A DNA stretch of 64,000 nt, taken from NCBI GenBank assembly GCA_030601845.1, contig JAUWAY010000002.1:62001-126000 (forward strand), in the 5' to 3' direction. Position 1 is the stretch's first letter, and the number at the start of each line of letters is the position of its first letter. Positions 24,267 through 33,164 of the stretch are shown in pieces. The translations under genes were made by a program, and so were the position numbers. The stretch is from Phycisphaerae bacterium (lineage in GTDB: Bacteria; Planctomycetota; Phycisphaerae; Sedimentisphaerales; Anaerobacaceae). The notes beneath the pieces are model-generated. The model saw nothing but the letters and a program-made list of their open reading frames with translations. It did no database searches and was not told where the DNA came from.

Positions 24267-26516
24267 ATGATGCTTAAAAGCAAGGTTTTATTGATTTTGG
24301 TCATCGTGGTGGTCTCGACCACAGGCGCAGTGTCACTCGGACAGGACAACTACAGCCAGTTGGTATATCCGGGTGTGAGCGGGCGTTTGATTTACACGCC
24401 AACGGAACTCGGCGATCGCGTCCCGGACTTCTCTATGGTCGGATATATGGGCGGCGGCGTGCCGGTCCCGGACGTGACGCAACTGGTCACTGCCGACAGG
24501 ATTGTTACCGTTGCGCCCACCGAGGGCAGCGATTACCAGAATATCAGGAATGCAATTAATCAGGTTTCTGCAATGCCTCTGAATGAGTATGGCTTCCGGG
24601 GCGTAGTTCAACTGCAGCCGGGTGATTATCAGATCGATGATAACAAGACCCTGAAAATCAAAGCCAGCGGTGTGGTTCTTCGCGGCAGCGGCCAGGGCGC
24701 CGGCGACACGGTACTGACGGCCACCGGCACATCTCAGGAAACCCTGATTAAAGTCAGCAGCTCTTACTCCTCGTCAGAGCTGCCGGGGACAAGCCACGAT
24801 GTTATCGATAAGTATGTGCCGGTTGGAGCTGCGAGTTTTCGGCTGGACTCGGTGGAGAACCTGAACGTAGGCGACCGTGTAATCGTGCATCGGCGCTGTA
24901 ACGACGCGTGGATCACCGAGATCGGTATGGATCGCATCCCGGATGCCGGTGACACCGTTCAGTGGACCGCAGACTCATACCAGTTTTATATGGACAGGGT
25001 AATTGTAGGGATTGATGCCAACCGTGTCTTTCTAAACGCTCCCATCCCAACTTTAATTGACCAGCAATGGGACGGAGGAAGGATTTACAGGGTTACTGAG
25101 ACCGGCCGGCTGAGCAACGTTGGCATCGAAAATCTGCGGGGAGTGAGCCAATATGATGGAGTCGATGATTTTGATCCGGACCACTACAAGAACTTTATTC
25201 AATTATCAGCGGTTGAAGATGCATGGGTTAGTGATGTAACAGGGGTGCACTTTTCTTATGCGGTTGTATCCGTCAGCAAAAACAGCAGGACGGTAACCGT
25301 GAAGGACTGTTCGAGCTTATTGCCCAAGGGTCCGAGGACAGGCGGCTGGCGGTATCCATTCGGCAACTATGGGCAACTGTGTCTGTTTGAGGGCTGTTAT
25401 TCCGAGGACGGCCGGCACGATTACGTCAATAGCTCCAGGAACAGGGGCCCTGGTGTTTTTTACAACTGTATTGCTGCGCGGTGTAATACCGAAGTCGGCC
25501 CGCACCACCGCTGGGCCAGCGGCTACCTCTATGACAATATTGATGTCTCCGGCGGCGGCTCATCGCTTGCCGCCCGCAACCGCGGCAATAGCGGCACCGG
25601 CCACGGCTGGTCAGGTGCCAATATCGTCTTCTGGAATTGCCAGGCCCCGCAGTTCAAGGTTGAGAATCCCTTCACAGCCCAGAACTGGGTCATCGGCGGA
25701 ATCGGAACAATCACAAATCCGAGCGATTTCCTCGACGCCCCGATAGGCATATATGACTCGCACGGCCAGCACGTAGACCTCGGGGACCCGGTCAATAATC
25801 CGAACAACAGTCTATACATCGCCCAGTTGAACGAGCGGCTGGCAGAGCCCAACGCCCGGTTTCGTGAGTACTGGGTGGGCGACTTCGACGCCTACGTTTA
25901 TGATGGCCCCGCCAGTGACGATGATGTCTTTGTCGATGTGAACTGGCTTACGGAGGTCGAAGTCTATGCGGCTAACAAGGGCTGGATAGTAGAGCAGTTC
26001 GACCAGAAAACCAGCAACCATCTGGTGCCCTTTACCTTCACGTTCGCTCTGGAACCCGATGAGCGTGTGGCCGCAGCAACGCTGACGGTGGCAATGCAGA
26101 GAACCGGCGGAAGGACCCGCAACGATTCATTGTGGCTCGAGGCCATCGACGAACCTCATCGCGTCAGATTTGAAGAACTCGGCCTGGGCGACCAGGAGCT
26201 GCCCAACACCGGCAGCGGTTTTTTAATCTTTGAATTCGTTGGAACTGACCTGTCGTTCTTGCAGGACGCCAGGCTGAACCTGCTCATCGGAGAGGATGAG
26301 GCACTCGACTGGGCCACGTTGAACATTGTGGTCAAAACCTGCTCACCCGCTGACTTTAATGGAGACGGAACAGTCGATTACTATGATTTGGCCGTGTTAG
26401 TGGCCCAGTGGCTGCATGAGCAGGGCCAAGGCCCACCTCTTATCGCTGATTTAGACGACAGCGGCAAGGTAAACTTCTTCGACTTTGCCCTCTTAGCCGA
26501 ACATTGGTCTAAATAA
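24267..26516 (+). CDS. Secreted right-handed beta-helix protein with dockerin-like tail
   Basis: 749 residues. Signal peptide about 1-25. A pectate-lyase-type beta-helix follows, beginning TEGSDYQNIRNAINQVSAMP, with LKIKASGVVLRGSGQGAGDT typical of the first rungs and later FEGCYSEDGRHDYVNSSRNR and VEVGPHHRW-like aromatic and histidine-rich surfaces. A beta-sandwich (about 600-690) precedes two dockerin-like repeats (DFNGDGTVDYYDLAVLVAQW and DDSGKVNFFDFALLAEHW). It is probably a polysaccharide lyase or carbohydrate-binding surface protein; the PL family cannot be fixed by eye. It probably forms a two-gene operon with the gene before it. Confidence 0.8.
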   Translation: MMLKSKVLLILVIVVVSTTGAVSLGQDNYSQLVYPGVSGRLIYTPTELGDRVPDFSMVGYMGGGVPVPDVTQLVTADRIVTVAPTEGSDYQNIRNAINQVSAMPLNEYGFRGVVQLQPGDYQIDDNKTLKIKASGVVLRGSGQGAGDTVLTATGTSQETLIKVSSSYSSSELPGTSHDVIDKYVPVGAASFRLDSVENLNVGDRVIVHRRCNDAWITEIGMDRIPDAGDTVQWTADSYQFYMDRVIVGIDANRVFLNAPIPTLIDQQWDGGRIYRVTETGRLSNVGIENLRGVSQYDGVDDFDPDHYKNFIQLSAVEDAWVSDVTGVHFSYAVVSVSKNSRTVTVKDCSSLLPKGPRTGGWRYPFGNYGQLCLFEGCYSEDGRHDYVNSSRNRGPGVFYNCIAARCNTEVGPHHRWASGYLYDNIDVSGGGSSLAARNRGNSGTGHGWSGANIVFWNCQAPQFKVENPFTAQNWVIGGIGTITNPSDFLDAPIGIYDSHGQHVDLGDPVNNPNNSLYIAQLNERLAEPNARFREYWVGDFDAYVYDGPASDDDVFVDVNWLTEVEVYAANKGWIVEQFDQKTSNHLVPFTFTFALEPDERVAAATLTVAMQRTGGRTRNDSLWLEAIDEPHRVRFEELGLGDQELPNTGSGFLIFEFVGTDLSFLQDARLNLLIGEDEALDWATLNIVVKTCSPADFNGDGTVDYYDLAVLVAQWLHEQGQGPPLIADLDDSGKVNFFDFALLAEHWSK

Positions 26517-26626
26517 CTTACCCCTCCCTCCAATTTGGGTTTGATGGGAATGGGTGAGAGAAGTATTATAAAATCTGATTTGCGTATGATTTAAGCCAAG
26601 CTATATACCTGGTGAGAAAATAATAT

Positions 26627-26929
26627 ATGAACAAAAGCATTATAATACGAAAAGATGAAATCGCGGATTTTTGCCGGTGCCACCATATTCAGCGCCTGGC
26701 AATTTTTGGCTCGGCTCTTCGGAGTGATTTTGGGCCAGAAAGCGATGTAGATGTCTTGGTTGATTTTATACCTGGCCATATTCCTGGTTTCTTTAAGCTG
26801 TTTGAAATGCAGGAAGAGTTGTCCGGCTTGTTAGGATATAAAGTTGATATGCGGACGCCTGAGGACATAAGCAGATATTTTCGTGATAAAGTAATATCTG
26901 AAGCAGAGGTGCAGTATGTTCGAGAATGA
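26627..26929 (+). CDS. MntA-type nucleotidyltransferase antitoxin (module 2)
   Basis: 100 residues. The signature LAIFGSALRSDFGPESDVDV (G-S then D-x-D) and VDMRTPEDISRYFRDKVISE place it in the MntA/NTP_transf branch that pairs with DUF86 HepT toxins. In characterised MntA-HepT systems the antitoxin AMPylates a Tyr of HepT. It appears intact. Its end overlaps the truncated hepT by 14 bases in the usual coupled arrangement. Confidence 0.85.
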   Translation: MNKSIIIRKDEIADFCRCHHIQRLAIFGSALRSDFGPESDVDVLVDFIPGHIPGFFKLFEMQEELSGLLGYKVDMRTPEDISRYFRDKVISEAEVQYVRE

Positions 26930-27050
26930 TAACGTTCGTATTCACCATATTCTTGATGCTGCTCGCGAAGCGGTTGCTTTCTCACAAGGCCGCAGTCGTG
27001 CAGACCTGCCGGGTATTGTTGTCCAACTTGAGAAGATTCTCGCCGATTGA
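26916..27050 (+). pseudogene. HepT (DUF86 HEPN) toxin with a large in-frame internal deletion
   Basis: 44 residues starting MFENDNVRIHHILDAAREAV and ending LPGIVVQLEKILAD. The front half, through FSQGRSRADL, is the normal start of DUF86 proteins, and DLPGIVVQLEKIL is the normal C-terminal helix. The roughly 70 residues normally between them are missing, including the R-x4-6-H RNase motif and the Tyr that MntA modifies. The frame is intact across the join, which falls at a repeated (R/D)-DL. The toxin should be inactive. Confidence 0.75.
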
Positions 27051-27071
27051 GGACGGATTTGTGTTTTTGGA
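27046..27071. repeat. 26-base near-copy of a mutS segment
   Basis: The sequence GAGGACGGATTTGTGTTT (27049-27066) plus flanks matches 27946-27971, inside the 3' part of mutS, with 2 differences in 26 bases. It lies between the truncated hepT and the stop of the HEPN gene of module 3, which is thereby bracketed by the copy and by mutS itself. Confidence 0.55.
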
Positions 27072-27497
27072 TTACTGTGGCAAATCTACGCCGAGCTGTT
27101 TAAGTGCTGTTCGCACCTGCTGTCGGACTTTCCGGGCAAGCTCGATAGCTTGCTTGGCCTCGGCTTCTGTAACCTCCTGGTCCTCTGCCGGATAGCGAAC
27201 TGTAATAGCATAAGGACTCAGTTCCTCCGCATCTTTTAGAGTTTGTGCCCACGCTGCGAGATTTGAGCATAACTTCAACAGAACCCTAATGCTATGTGTG
27301 TATGGAAAATCCACGTTATGATAAACCAGAAAAGCTTTAAGGTACTTTTCGGCGCATTGTTGGGCGTGATATGCGATTAAACGATAAGGGCTTTGAGCTC
27401 CAAGACCAAGTGCGTGAGAAGCCAGATTTAAGTCTTCATCGGCGAGACTTAGCCACTGCATCACCTTTTTCAGTATTTCTTTTTCAATTTCGCTCAT
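27072..27497 (-). CDS. HEPN domain protein (module 3)
   Basis: 141 residues from the ATG at 27497 (MSEIEKEILKKVMQWLSLAD). HEPN landmarks are LADEDLNLASHAL, YRLIAYHAQQCAEKYLKAFL and YTHSIRVLLKLCSNL, then a C-terminal helix EAEAKQAIELARKVRQQV. The order (MNT first, HEPN second) is opposite to module 1. Its start lies inside the MNT gene (14-base overlap). It is a toxin or nucleotide-binding partner; the catalytic R-x4-6-H motif is not evident. Confidence 0.82.
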   Translation of the reverse strand: MSEIEKEILKKVMQWLSLADEDLNLASHALGLGAQSPYRLIAYHAQQCAEKYLKAFLVYHNVDFPYTHSIRVLLKLCSNLAAWAQTLKDAEELSPYAITVRYPAEDQEVTEAEAKQAIELARKVRQQVRTALKQLGVDLPQ

Positions 27498-27801
27498 AGA
27501 GGACCTTCCCTTCCTGGCTGGCATACCTTCCTACAGTTCCGGCTATAAGAGAATCTATCTGGAATTCTTCCGGCCTCAAAATGATTATATCAAACGCATA
27601 ATCCAACCTACCCAGGGCTCTGTCCATTTCGAGCATTAGATGCCGGCGTTTACCCGTAAACGAACACACGACCAGAATGTCAATGTCGCTGCGGTCGTCG
27701 GCTGTTTCCCTGGCCTGTGAGCCGAAAAGGATGATCTTCTCTGGTTGAAAGCCATCAACCAGGCGCTGCTTGACCTTAAGTAATATTTCATTACTTATCA
27801 T
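27484..27801 (-). CDS. MNT-family nucleotidyltransferase (module 3)
   Basis: 105 residues with the signature IILFGSQARETADDRSDIDI followed by LVV and a conserved AFDIIILRPEEF strand carrying the third acidic residue. It is first in the HEPN/MNT pair, 54 bases downstream of the mutS stop, transcribed in the same direction. It is convergent with module 2, so two HEPN/MNT systems face each other tail to tail. Confidence 0.85.
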   Translation of the reverse strand: MISNEILLKVKQRLVDGFQPEKIILFGSQARETADDRSDIDILVVCSFTGKRRHLMLEMDRALGRLDYAFDIIILRPEEFQIDSLIAGTVGRYASQEGKVLYERN

Positions 27802-27855
27802 AAGTTAGCCTCTTCTTTTTGTTCTATTATATAAGAAGAATTTACGGATTACAAA

Positions 27856-30483
27856 TTATTGGTTATTGATTTCTTTTCTTATTTCCTCGAGCATGTTGAT
27901 TGCTTCGAGCGGTGTAAGATTATTTGTATCGATTGAACTAAGTTTATCGAGGACGGATTTGTGTTTCTGGACGAAGAGGGAGTCTTTGTCCGGCTGTTTT
28001 GTTTTGTGTTTTGACAGGTGCTCGCCGGTTGCTTCTTTTTGGAAAGTGCTTTCTAATTCTTCCAGTATTTCGGCGCTTCGCTTGACAATCGATTTTGGTA
28101 CGCCGGCTAATTTTGCGACGTGGATGCCGTAGCTTTTGTCCGTTCCGCCGGGCAGAATCTTGTGCAAAAAGACCACCTCATCCATCCATTCACGAACAGC
28201 GACGTTGCAGTTTTTGACATTCGTGAACAATTCAGCCAACTCTGTTATTTCGTGGAAATGTGTTGCAAAGAGCGTTCGGCATTTCAGCTTGTTCGCGATA
28301 TGCTCGGTAATCGCCCAGGCAAGTGACAGGCCGTCGTAGGTGCTCGTGCCGCGTCCGACCTCGTCGAGTACTACCAGCGATTTAACCGTGGCGTTGTTGA
28401 TGATGTTTGCAGTCTCGGTCATTTCAACCATAAAGGTCGATTGGCCGCGGACCAGCTCATCCGAAGCGCCGACGCGGGTGAAGATTCTATCAACCAGCCC
28501 GATAGTCGCATCTTTGGCGGGGATGAACGAGCCGGCCTGTGCCATCAGGACCAGTAGCGCGGTCTGCCTTATATATGTGCTTTTTCCGCTCATATTCGGG
28601 CCTGTTATAACAAGGATGTCGCCGGCACCGTTGCCCAGCTCGATGTCGTTCGGGACGAATTCCGGCCCGAGTGTTTCGGCCAGAACCGGATGTTTGCCTT
28701 CGTTTATGACAAGCTCGCCGCCGTTGGTTATTTTGGGGCGGATGTAGTTTCGTCGCCTGGCTAAAAACGCAAGCGCGCCGAGACAATCACACTGCCCGAG
28801 AGTGTCAGCAAGCCCTTGCAATCGGCTTACATACTGGGCCGTCTGCCGCCGGACCTGCTCGAAGAGTTCGCGCTCTAATTCCAGCGCCGATTCGGCGGCG
28901 CTGAGCACCTCGGTTTCATATTCCTTCAGCTCTTCGGTGATGTAGCGCTCTGCATTTTTGATTGTCTGCTTTCGCACGTAGCCGGGGGGTGCCTTATCCG
29001 CCGCTGAGCGACTTATTTCGATATAGTAGCCGAAGACCTTGTTGTAACCAATTTTCAGATTGCGGATGCCGGTTCGCTCGATTTGTTCTTTTTGATACTG
29101 TCTCAGCCAGCTCTGGCCGTCTTTCGAAATTGAGCGCAGCCGGTCGAGTTCTTCATCGAAGCCCGCCCTTATCACGCCCCCATCGCGAAGATGCGCCGGA
29201 CACTCCGGCTCAATCGCCGCTTCGAGCAAATCCGCTAATTTGTCCATACTGTCACATTTTTGCGCTAACCGCACAAGCAGGTCGGCGCCGAATTGTTGCA
29301 AAACCTCTCGCAGCAGTGGTATCCGCCGCAGTGTCGCCGCAAGCGCTACCAAATCTCGCGGAGTTGCCCGCAATGTGCTGACGCGGGCCGCGATTCGCTC
29401 GGTGTCGGCTACAACCGAAAGCAATTTGCGGACCTCAGCCAATTTGCCGTCGGCTTCCTTCAATTCTTCAATAGCATCCTGGCGAAGCTCTATCGCCCCA
29501 ACGTCGCACAACGGCATACAAAGCCAGCTTCGAAACATCCTGCCGCCCATCCCCGTCAGTGTCTCATCGAGACAGTTCAGCAGCGAACCGGCCTTGCTCT
29601 CGGTGCGAATGGTTCGCAGGATTTCCAGACTCCGCAGAGATGTCTGGTCGATTTGCAGAAATCTTCTGCGATTGATTTTCTTCAAATTCTGGATATGGCC
29701 GAGCGTGGTCTTTTGCGTTTCGTTCAGATACTCGATAATAGCACCGGCAGGCGGTATCAAACCATCATCACCGTCACTGATACCGAAACCTTCCAGCGTG
29801 GCCGTGCCGAAGTGCTTCAGCAGCCGTTGCCTTGCCTGATAGGGGTCGAAATACCAGCCGGGGCGCTGCGTTACAATCGCGCCGGTTAGTTGTGTTATAT
29901 CTCTGGTCAGCTTCCTTGTCTCGGCCTCAAACAGCTCGCCACGCCTGTCGGGCAGAAGACACTCAGCCGGTGACAGTCTTACCACCTCATCGAGCAATCT
30001 TTCTTCCGGCAGCTCCTGCACAAAAAAATGACCCGTCGAAATATCGACCCAGCTAATTGCCGCTTCTCGTTTTGCCCCAAGACCGACCGCGCAGAGGAAA
30101 TTGTCCTCCTTGGCCTCTAAAAGTATATCGTCCGTGAGTGTCCCCGGCGTGACAATTCGCACGACATCACGCTTGACAACGCCCTTTGCCGTTTTGGGGT
30201 CTTCCACCTGCTCGCAGACAGCGACCTTGTAGCCGGCCTGCAACATCTTCTTTATGTATCCCTCAACGGCGTGATATGGCACGCCCGCTAACGGGATAGG
30301 ATTAGTACCTTTGCTTCGGCTGGTCAGGGTCAGACCGCAGACCCGAGAGCAGAGCTTGGCATCGTCGTAAAAGGTCTCGTAAAAATCACCCATCCGAAAA
30401 AACAGCACGCAGTCGGGATATTTTTGCTTGAACTGGTGAAACTGCTTCATCGCCGGCGTAAGTTTTTCGCCTTGCATAGCCAT
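27856..30483 (-). CDS. mutS: DNA mismatch repair protein MutS
   Basis: 875 residues, full length. The mismatch-recognition F-x-E motif is in FFRMGDFYETFYDDAK (about residues 29-44). The ATPase domain has Walker A GPNMSGKST near residue 620 and LVVLDEVGRGTSTYDG as Walker B and signature. A C-terminal tail with LTPLEAINMLEEIRKEI is the usual MutS helix-turn-helix end. No mutL is in the window. mnmE ends 10 bases upstream, so the two may be co-transcribed. Confidence 0.96.
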   Translation of the reverse strand: MAMQGEKLTPAMKQFHQFKQKYPDCVLFFRMGDFYETFYDDAKLCSRVCGLTLTSRSKGTNPIPLAGVPYHAVEGYIKKMLQAGYKVAVCEQVEDPKTAKGVVKRDVVRIVTPGTLTDDILLEAKEDNFLCAVGLGAKREAAISWVDISTGHFFVQELPEERLLDEVVRLSPAECLLPDRRGELFEAETRKLTRDITQLTGAIVTQRPGWYFDPYQARQRLLKHFGTATLEGFGISDGDDGLIPPAGAIIEYLNETQKTTLGHIQNLKKINRRRFLQIDQTSLRSLEILRTIRTESKAGSLLNCLDETLTGMGGRMFRSWLCMPLCDVGAIELRQDAIEELKEADGKLAEVRKLLSVVADTERIAARVSTLRATPRDLVALAATLRRIPLLREVLQQFGADLLVRLAQKCDSMDKLADLLEAAIEPECPAHLRDGGVIRAGFDEELDRLRSISKDGQSWLRQYQKEQIERTGIRNLKIGYNKVFGYYIEISRSAADKAPPGYVRKQTIKNAERYITEELKEYETEVLSAAESALELERELFEQVRRQTAQYVSRLQGLADTLGQCDCLGALAFLARRRNYIRPKITNGGELVINEGKHPVLAETLGPEFVPNDIELGNGAGDILVITGPNMSGKSTYIRQTALLVLMAQAGSFIPAKDATIGLVDRIFTRVGASDELVRGQSTFMVEMTETANIINNATVKSLVVLDEVGRGTSTYDGLSLAWAITEHIANKLKCRTLFATHFHEITELAELFTNVKNCNVAVREWMDEVVFLHKILPGGTDKSYGIHVAKLAGVPKSIVKRSAEILEELESTFQKEATGEHLSKHKTKQPDKDSLFVQKHKSVLDKLSSIDTNNLTPLEAINMLEEIRKEINNQ

Positions 30484-30492
30484 ATCACAAGA

Positions 30493-31677
30493 TTATACAC
30501 TCAGCCGGCCGTTTAACAACTCTGTTATGATTGAGACCATCTGTTCTCTGGATTTAGCTGCTTTGAGTTGTTCTAATAACCCCTCCTGCCGACCTGTTAT
30601 GCATACAGCGGTCTTCAAATCAAAGCCGGCGACGCCGCAAACCTGCCGGATTTTCTCGGTAAGGTTTTCAATCCCCGTTCCGAGTTTCGCACTTATCTGC
30701 ACCATCTCTGCCAACTCTTCGGGTAATTTGCCGACGTCGAACCTGGCAGGCAAATCCGATTTGTTCAATACCGTCAGGACTTTTTTGCCCGCTATCTTCT
30801 CAAGCAGTCTTTCGTCAAGCGGGTTGCAGGTTTCGCTGTTATCTAAAACGAGTAAGACCAAATCCGCCTCTTCTAAAATCTGGATGGCCTTTTGTTGAGC
30901 TGCCTTTTTAATAGTATCTTTGGGTGTTGTCGCGAGCTTTTCGTCCAGTCCCGCTGTGTCAATCAACTCTACTGAAAGCGTCTCCATTCGACATCGCGCT
31001 GCAACCCAGTCTCGCGTTGTGCCTTTGATATCGGTAACTATTGCTTTTTGCCTGCCGCAAAGGCAATTTAACAGTGTGCTTTTGCCGCTGTTTGGCGGCC
31101 CGGCTATTACTGCTTTACAGCCGAAGATAATCAGTCTCGCCGTTTGGCTCGCCTCGAGTATCTGCCCGGCCTCGGCCGCAATTTGCTCAGCTGTCTTCGT
31201 GTCTATGTTTTCAAGCCATTCCCTTGCCGTTTTGCTGAGACCCCCTTCGATTTGATTTGCGCTTATTTTAGCACCTTCAATCGTCCTGGCCCTGGCCTGG
31301 GTAAGCTGCGCTTCGAGCGCAATCGTATCGATGGGTTTTTCTGCACGTAAGGTTTTGGCCAGAAGCTCTTCTGCCGTTACTAACCTGGCTCCCTGACGCT
31401 GCAAAAGTTCCATTATCATCTCAACGATGAGAGGATTACCGTGGCAGTTTATGGCAAAGTTGTTTGTCCCTTCGCATCCGATTGTAACGTGGTCGATTGT
31501 CTCGCAGCCGTCGCTGATTGTACCAAGCAGAATTTTGCCGGCTTTAAGAATAGCCGGCTTTGTCCCTGCCAGCTTGAATATCTTTTTTATGATGGCTTCA
31601 GCCGAATCGCCGAAAACCGCAACAGTCGATATCGCACCGGTCCCTTTACCGGTCATTACCGCAGCAAATGTGCTCAT
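30493..31677 (-). CDS. mnmE: Divergent tRNA modification GTPase MnmE (TrmE)
   Basis: 394 residues from the ATG at 31677, chosen for GGAGGGTG just upstream. It has an N-terminal tetrahydrofolate-binding-like domain (STFAAVMTGKGTGAISTVAV, NCHGNPLIVEMIMELLQRQG) and a helical domain interrupted by a Ras-like GTPase with G1 GPPNSGKST, G3 DTAGLDE and G4 NKSD. MnmE with MnmG modifies U34 of certain tRNAs. Oddly, the protein ends ELLNGRLSV and lacks the C-terminal C-x-G-K motif (usually FCIGK) whose Cys is needed for modification in E. coli. The N-terminal motif is also degenerate, so function may have shifted. Confidence 0.82.
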   Translation of the reverse strand: MSTFAAVMTGKGTGAISTVAVFGDSAEAIIKKIFKLAGTKPAILKAGKILLGTISDGCETIDHVTIGCEGTNNFAINCHGNPLIVEMIMELLQRQGARLVTAEELLAKTLRAEKPIDTIALEAQLTQARARTIEGAKISANQIEGGLSKTAREWLENIDTKTAEQIAAEAGQILEASQTARLIIFGCKAVIAGPPNSGKSTLLNCLCGRQKAIVTDIKGTTRDWVAARCRMETLSVELIDTAGLDEKLATTPKDTIKKAAQQKAIQILEEADLVLLVLDNSETCNPLDERLLEKIAGKKVLTVLNKSDLPARFDVGKLPEELAEMVQISAKLGTGIENLTEKIRQVCGVAGFDLKTAVCITGRQEGLLEQLKAAKSREQMVSIITELLNGRLSV

Positions 31678-31690
31678 GACACCCTCCATG

Positions 31691-32317
31691 TCACCCGGGA
31701 TATTCCCCTGATACCAGGCGTAATGCACGCATGATCGCCCACCATACTCGAAAGAAATGTTTGCCTGTGATTATAGCAGGTCCGTTGATTACCCAGCAAA
31801 TACACGAATATATGAGACCAAGTTTAATAAGTGACCAGGGCTTATCTGTAGGCTCAATTAGCAATGCTATAATCGTGAATACCGACGGCAATAGACAGAT
31901 AATGAGGAGGATAATTCTTTTGACTTTTGTAAGGTTCGATTGAAAAACTGATAGAATGCCAATTAGCACGCTTGACACACTTGAAAGGGGAATTGCAGGT
32001 ATTAAGAAGAATGCCAAGGCCGTTCGGAAGGATTCTACCCGCATTTCGGGCCTATAGGAAGGATTGAATATAGGCTCAACAGCAATGGATAAGGACATAT
32101 ACAGAATTGGAACCCAGCCAAGCACTACAATGATGATTAAAAAAACGTCGAGTATTTTAGCGATGCTTTTCTTGTGCTTATTATAAAATTTGCTTGGTTT
32201 TGGTGGGGCTGGGGGATGTTTTTTCCTAACAAAATAGACCACCACTACAAACCCTAACAATATCACCCACCAAAACCAGCCCTTATAAAAAATTTCGGGA
32301 ACAGCTATTGGCACCAT
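31691..32317 (-). CDS. Multi-spanning membrane protein of unknown function
   Basis: 208 residues with about five hydrophobic helices: WWVILLGFVVVVYFV, then a basic loop (RKKHPPAPPKPSKFYNKHKK), ILDVFLIIIVVLGWVPILYM, LAFFLIPAIPLSSVSSVLIG, IILLIICLLPSVFTIIALLI and LIYSCICWVINGPAIIT. No recognised family. It lies between coaX and mnmE on the same strand, 13 bases before the mnmE start, so it is probably part of that operon. Confidence 0.65.
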   Translation of the reverse strand: MVPIAVPEIFYKGWFWWVILLGFVVVVYFVRKKHPPAPPKPSKFYNKHKKSIAKILDVFLIIIVVLGWVPILYMSLSIAVEPIFNPSYRPEMRVESFRTALAFFLIPAIPLSSVSSVLIGILSVFQSNLTKVKRIILLIICLLPSVFTIIALLIEPTDKPWSLIKLGLIYSCICWVINGPAIITGKHFFRVWWAIMRALRLVSGEYPG

Positions 32318-32336
32318 TGGGTATCTCCAAACAAGA

Positions 32337-33122
32337 TTACTCCTTTTCTTCGATATATTTTCGATAGGCCAGAACGATGCCTTTGATGACCAGGTTCGGC
32401 ACGTACGAATCTATAAAATCGCAGTCGTCCTTTATCAACTCCGCGGCGGCGCCGGTAAGCACCGTTTGCGGCCACCTGCCGATTTTCTCCGCATACCGCC
32501 TGATTACCTCCTGCAATGTTGAGACAGCGGAATAGTACAACCCGCAACTTATCGCCTCGGCAGTATTCTTGCCGTACGGCCCTTTTGGCCTGCTGACTTT
32601 GACCATCGGCAGCTGAACCGCATTTTTCTTCAAGGCCTCCGCACTGATTTCAAAACCCGGGAAGATTGTTCCCCCAAGGAAAACCCCTTTTTCGTCAACC
32701 AGGTCGATTGTCACAGCAGTGCCGAAATCTGCCACCACCACCGCATCTTCAACGACCGCATAAGCCGCCGCCGCCGAGACCACCCTGTCGGTGCCGACCT
32801 CGCCCGGCTCGTCCACAGCCAAATCCATCGGCAGTGGTATGTTTTCACCTATAATGTATACCTTCTCGCCCAGCTCCTCTTTTACATTCCGCTGCACCTT
32901 TCTGGTCCAGGCGGGTTTGACACTGCTGACCACGATGACCCCATCGCGTTTTTTTTCTTTGGAGCTCTCGGCGATTGGAATTTTGCCCCAGGCAGATTTT
33001 AAACACTCTGTCAATTTGCTGTCGGCCTGGCCAGGGATAGATTTGACAAATTGCTCCTCGTCACCAACGAACAGCCCGATTGTAATATTCGTATTTCCAA
33101 TATCCACCGCGATTATGTTCAT
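32337..33122 (-). CDS. coaX: Type III pantothenate kinase
   Basis: First step of coenzyme A synthesis, phosphorylating pantothenate. It belongs to the ASKHA fold: phosphate-1 motif DIGNTNITIGLF at residues 6-17, the catalytic Asp region VVADFGTAVTIDLVD, GGTIFPGF, and the GPYGKNTAEAI segment. 261 residues, the family norm. A clear inverted repeat (33165-33237) lies upstream of its start. Confidence 0.94.
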   Translation of the reverse strand: MNIIAVDIGNTNITIGLFVGDEEQFVKSIPGQADSKLTECLKSAWGKIPIAESSKEKKRDGVIVVSSVKPAWTRKVQRNVKEELGEKVYIIGENIPLPMDLAVDEPGEVGTDRVVSAAAAYAVVEDAVVVADFGTAVTIDLVDEKGVFLGGTIFPGFEISAEALKKNAVQLPMVKVSRPKGPYGKNTAEAISCGLYYSAVSTLQEVIRRYAEKIGRWPQTVLTGAAAELIKDDCDFIDSYVPNLVIKGIVLAYRKYIEEKE

Positions 33123-33164
33123 AAGAATATCTTAATTAAATGCCGCAGATTGTCAATAAAATCC

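Noticed and set aside
29240-29889. Long plus-strand open frames across mutS
   Set aside because: Shadows of the mutS coding strand with no ribosome-binding sites or domains.
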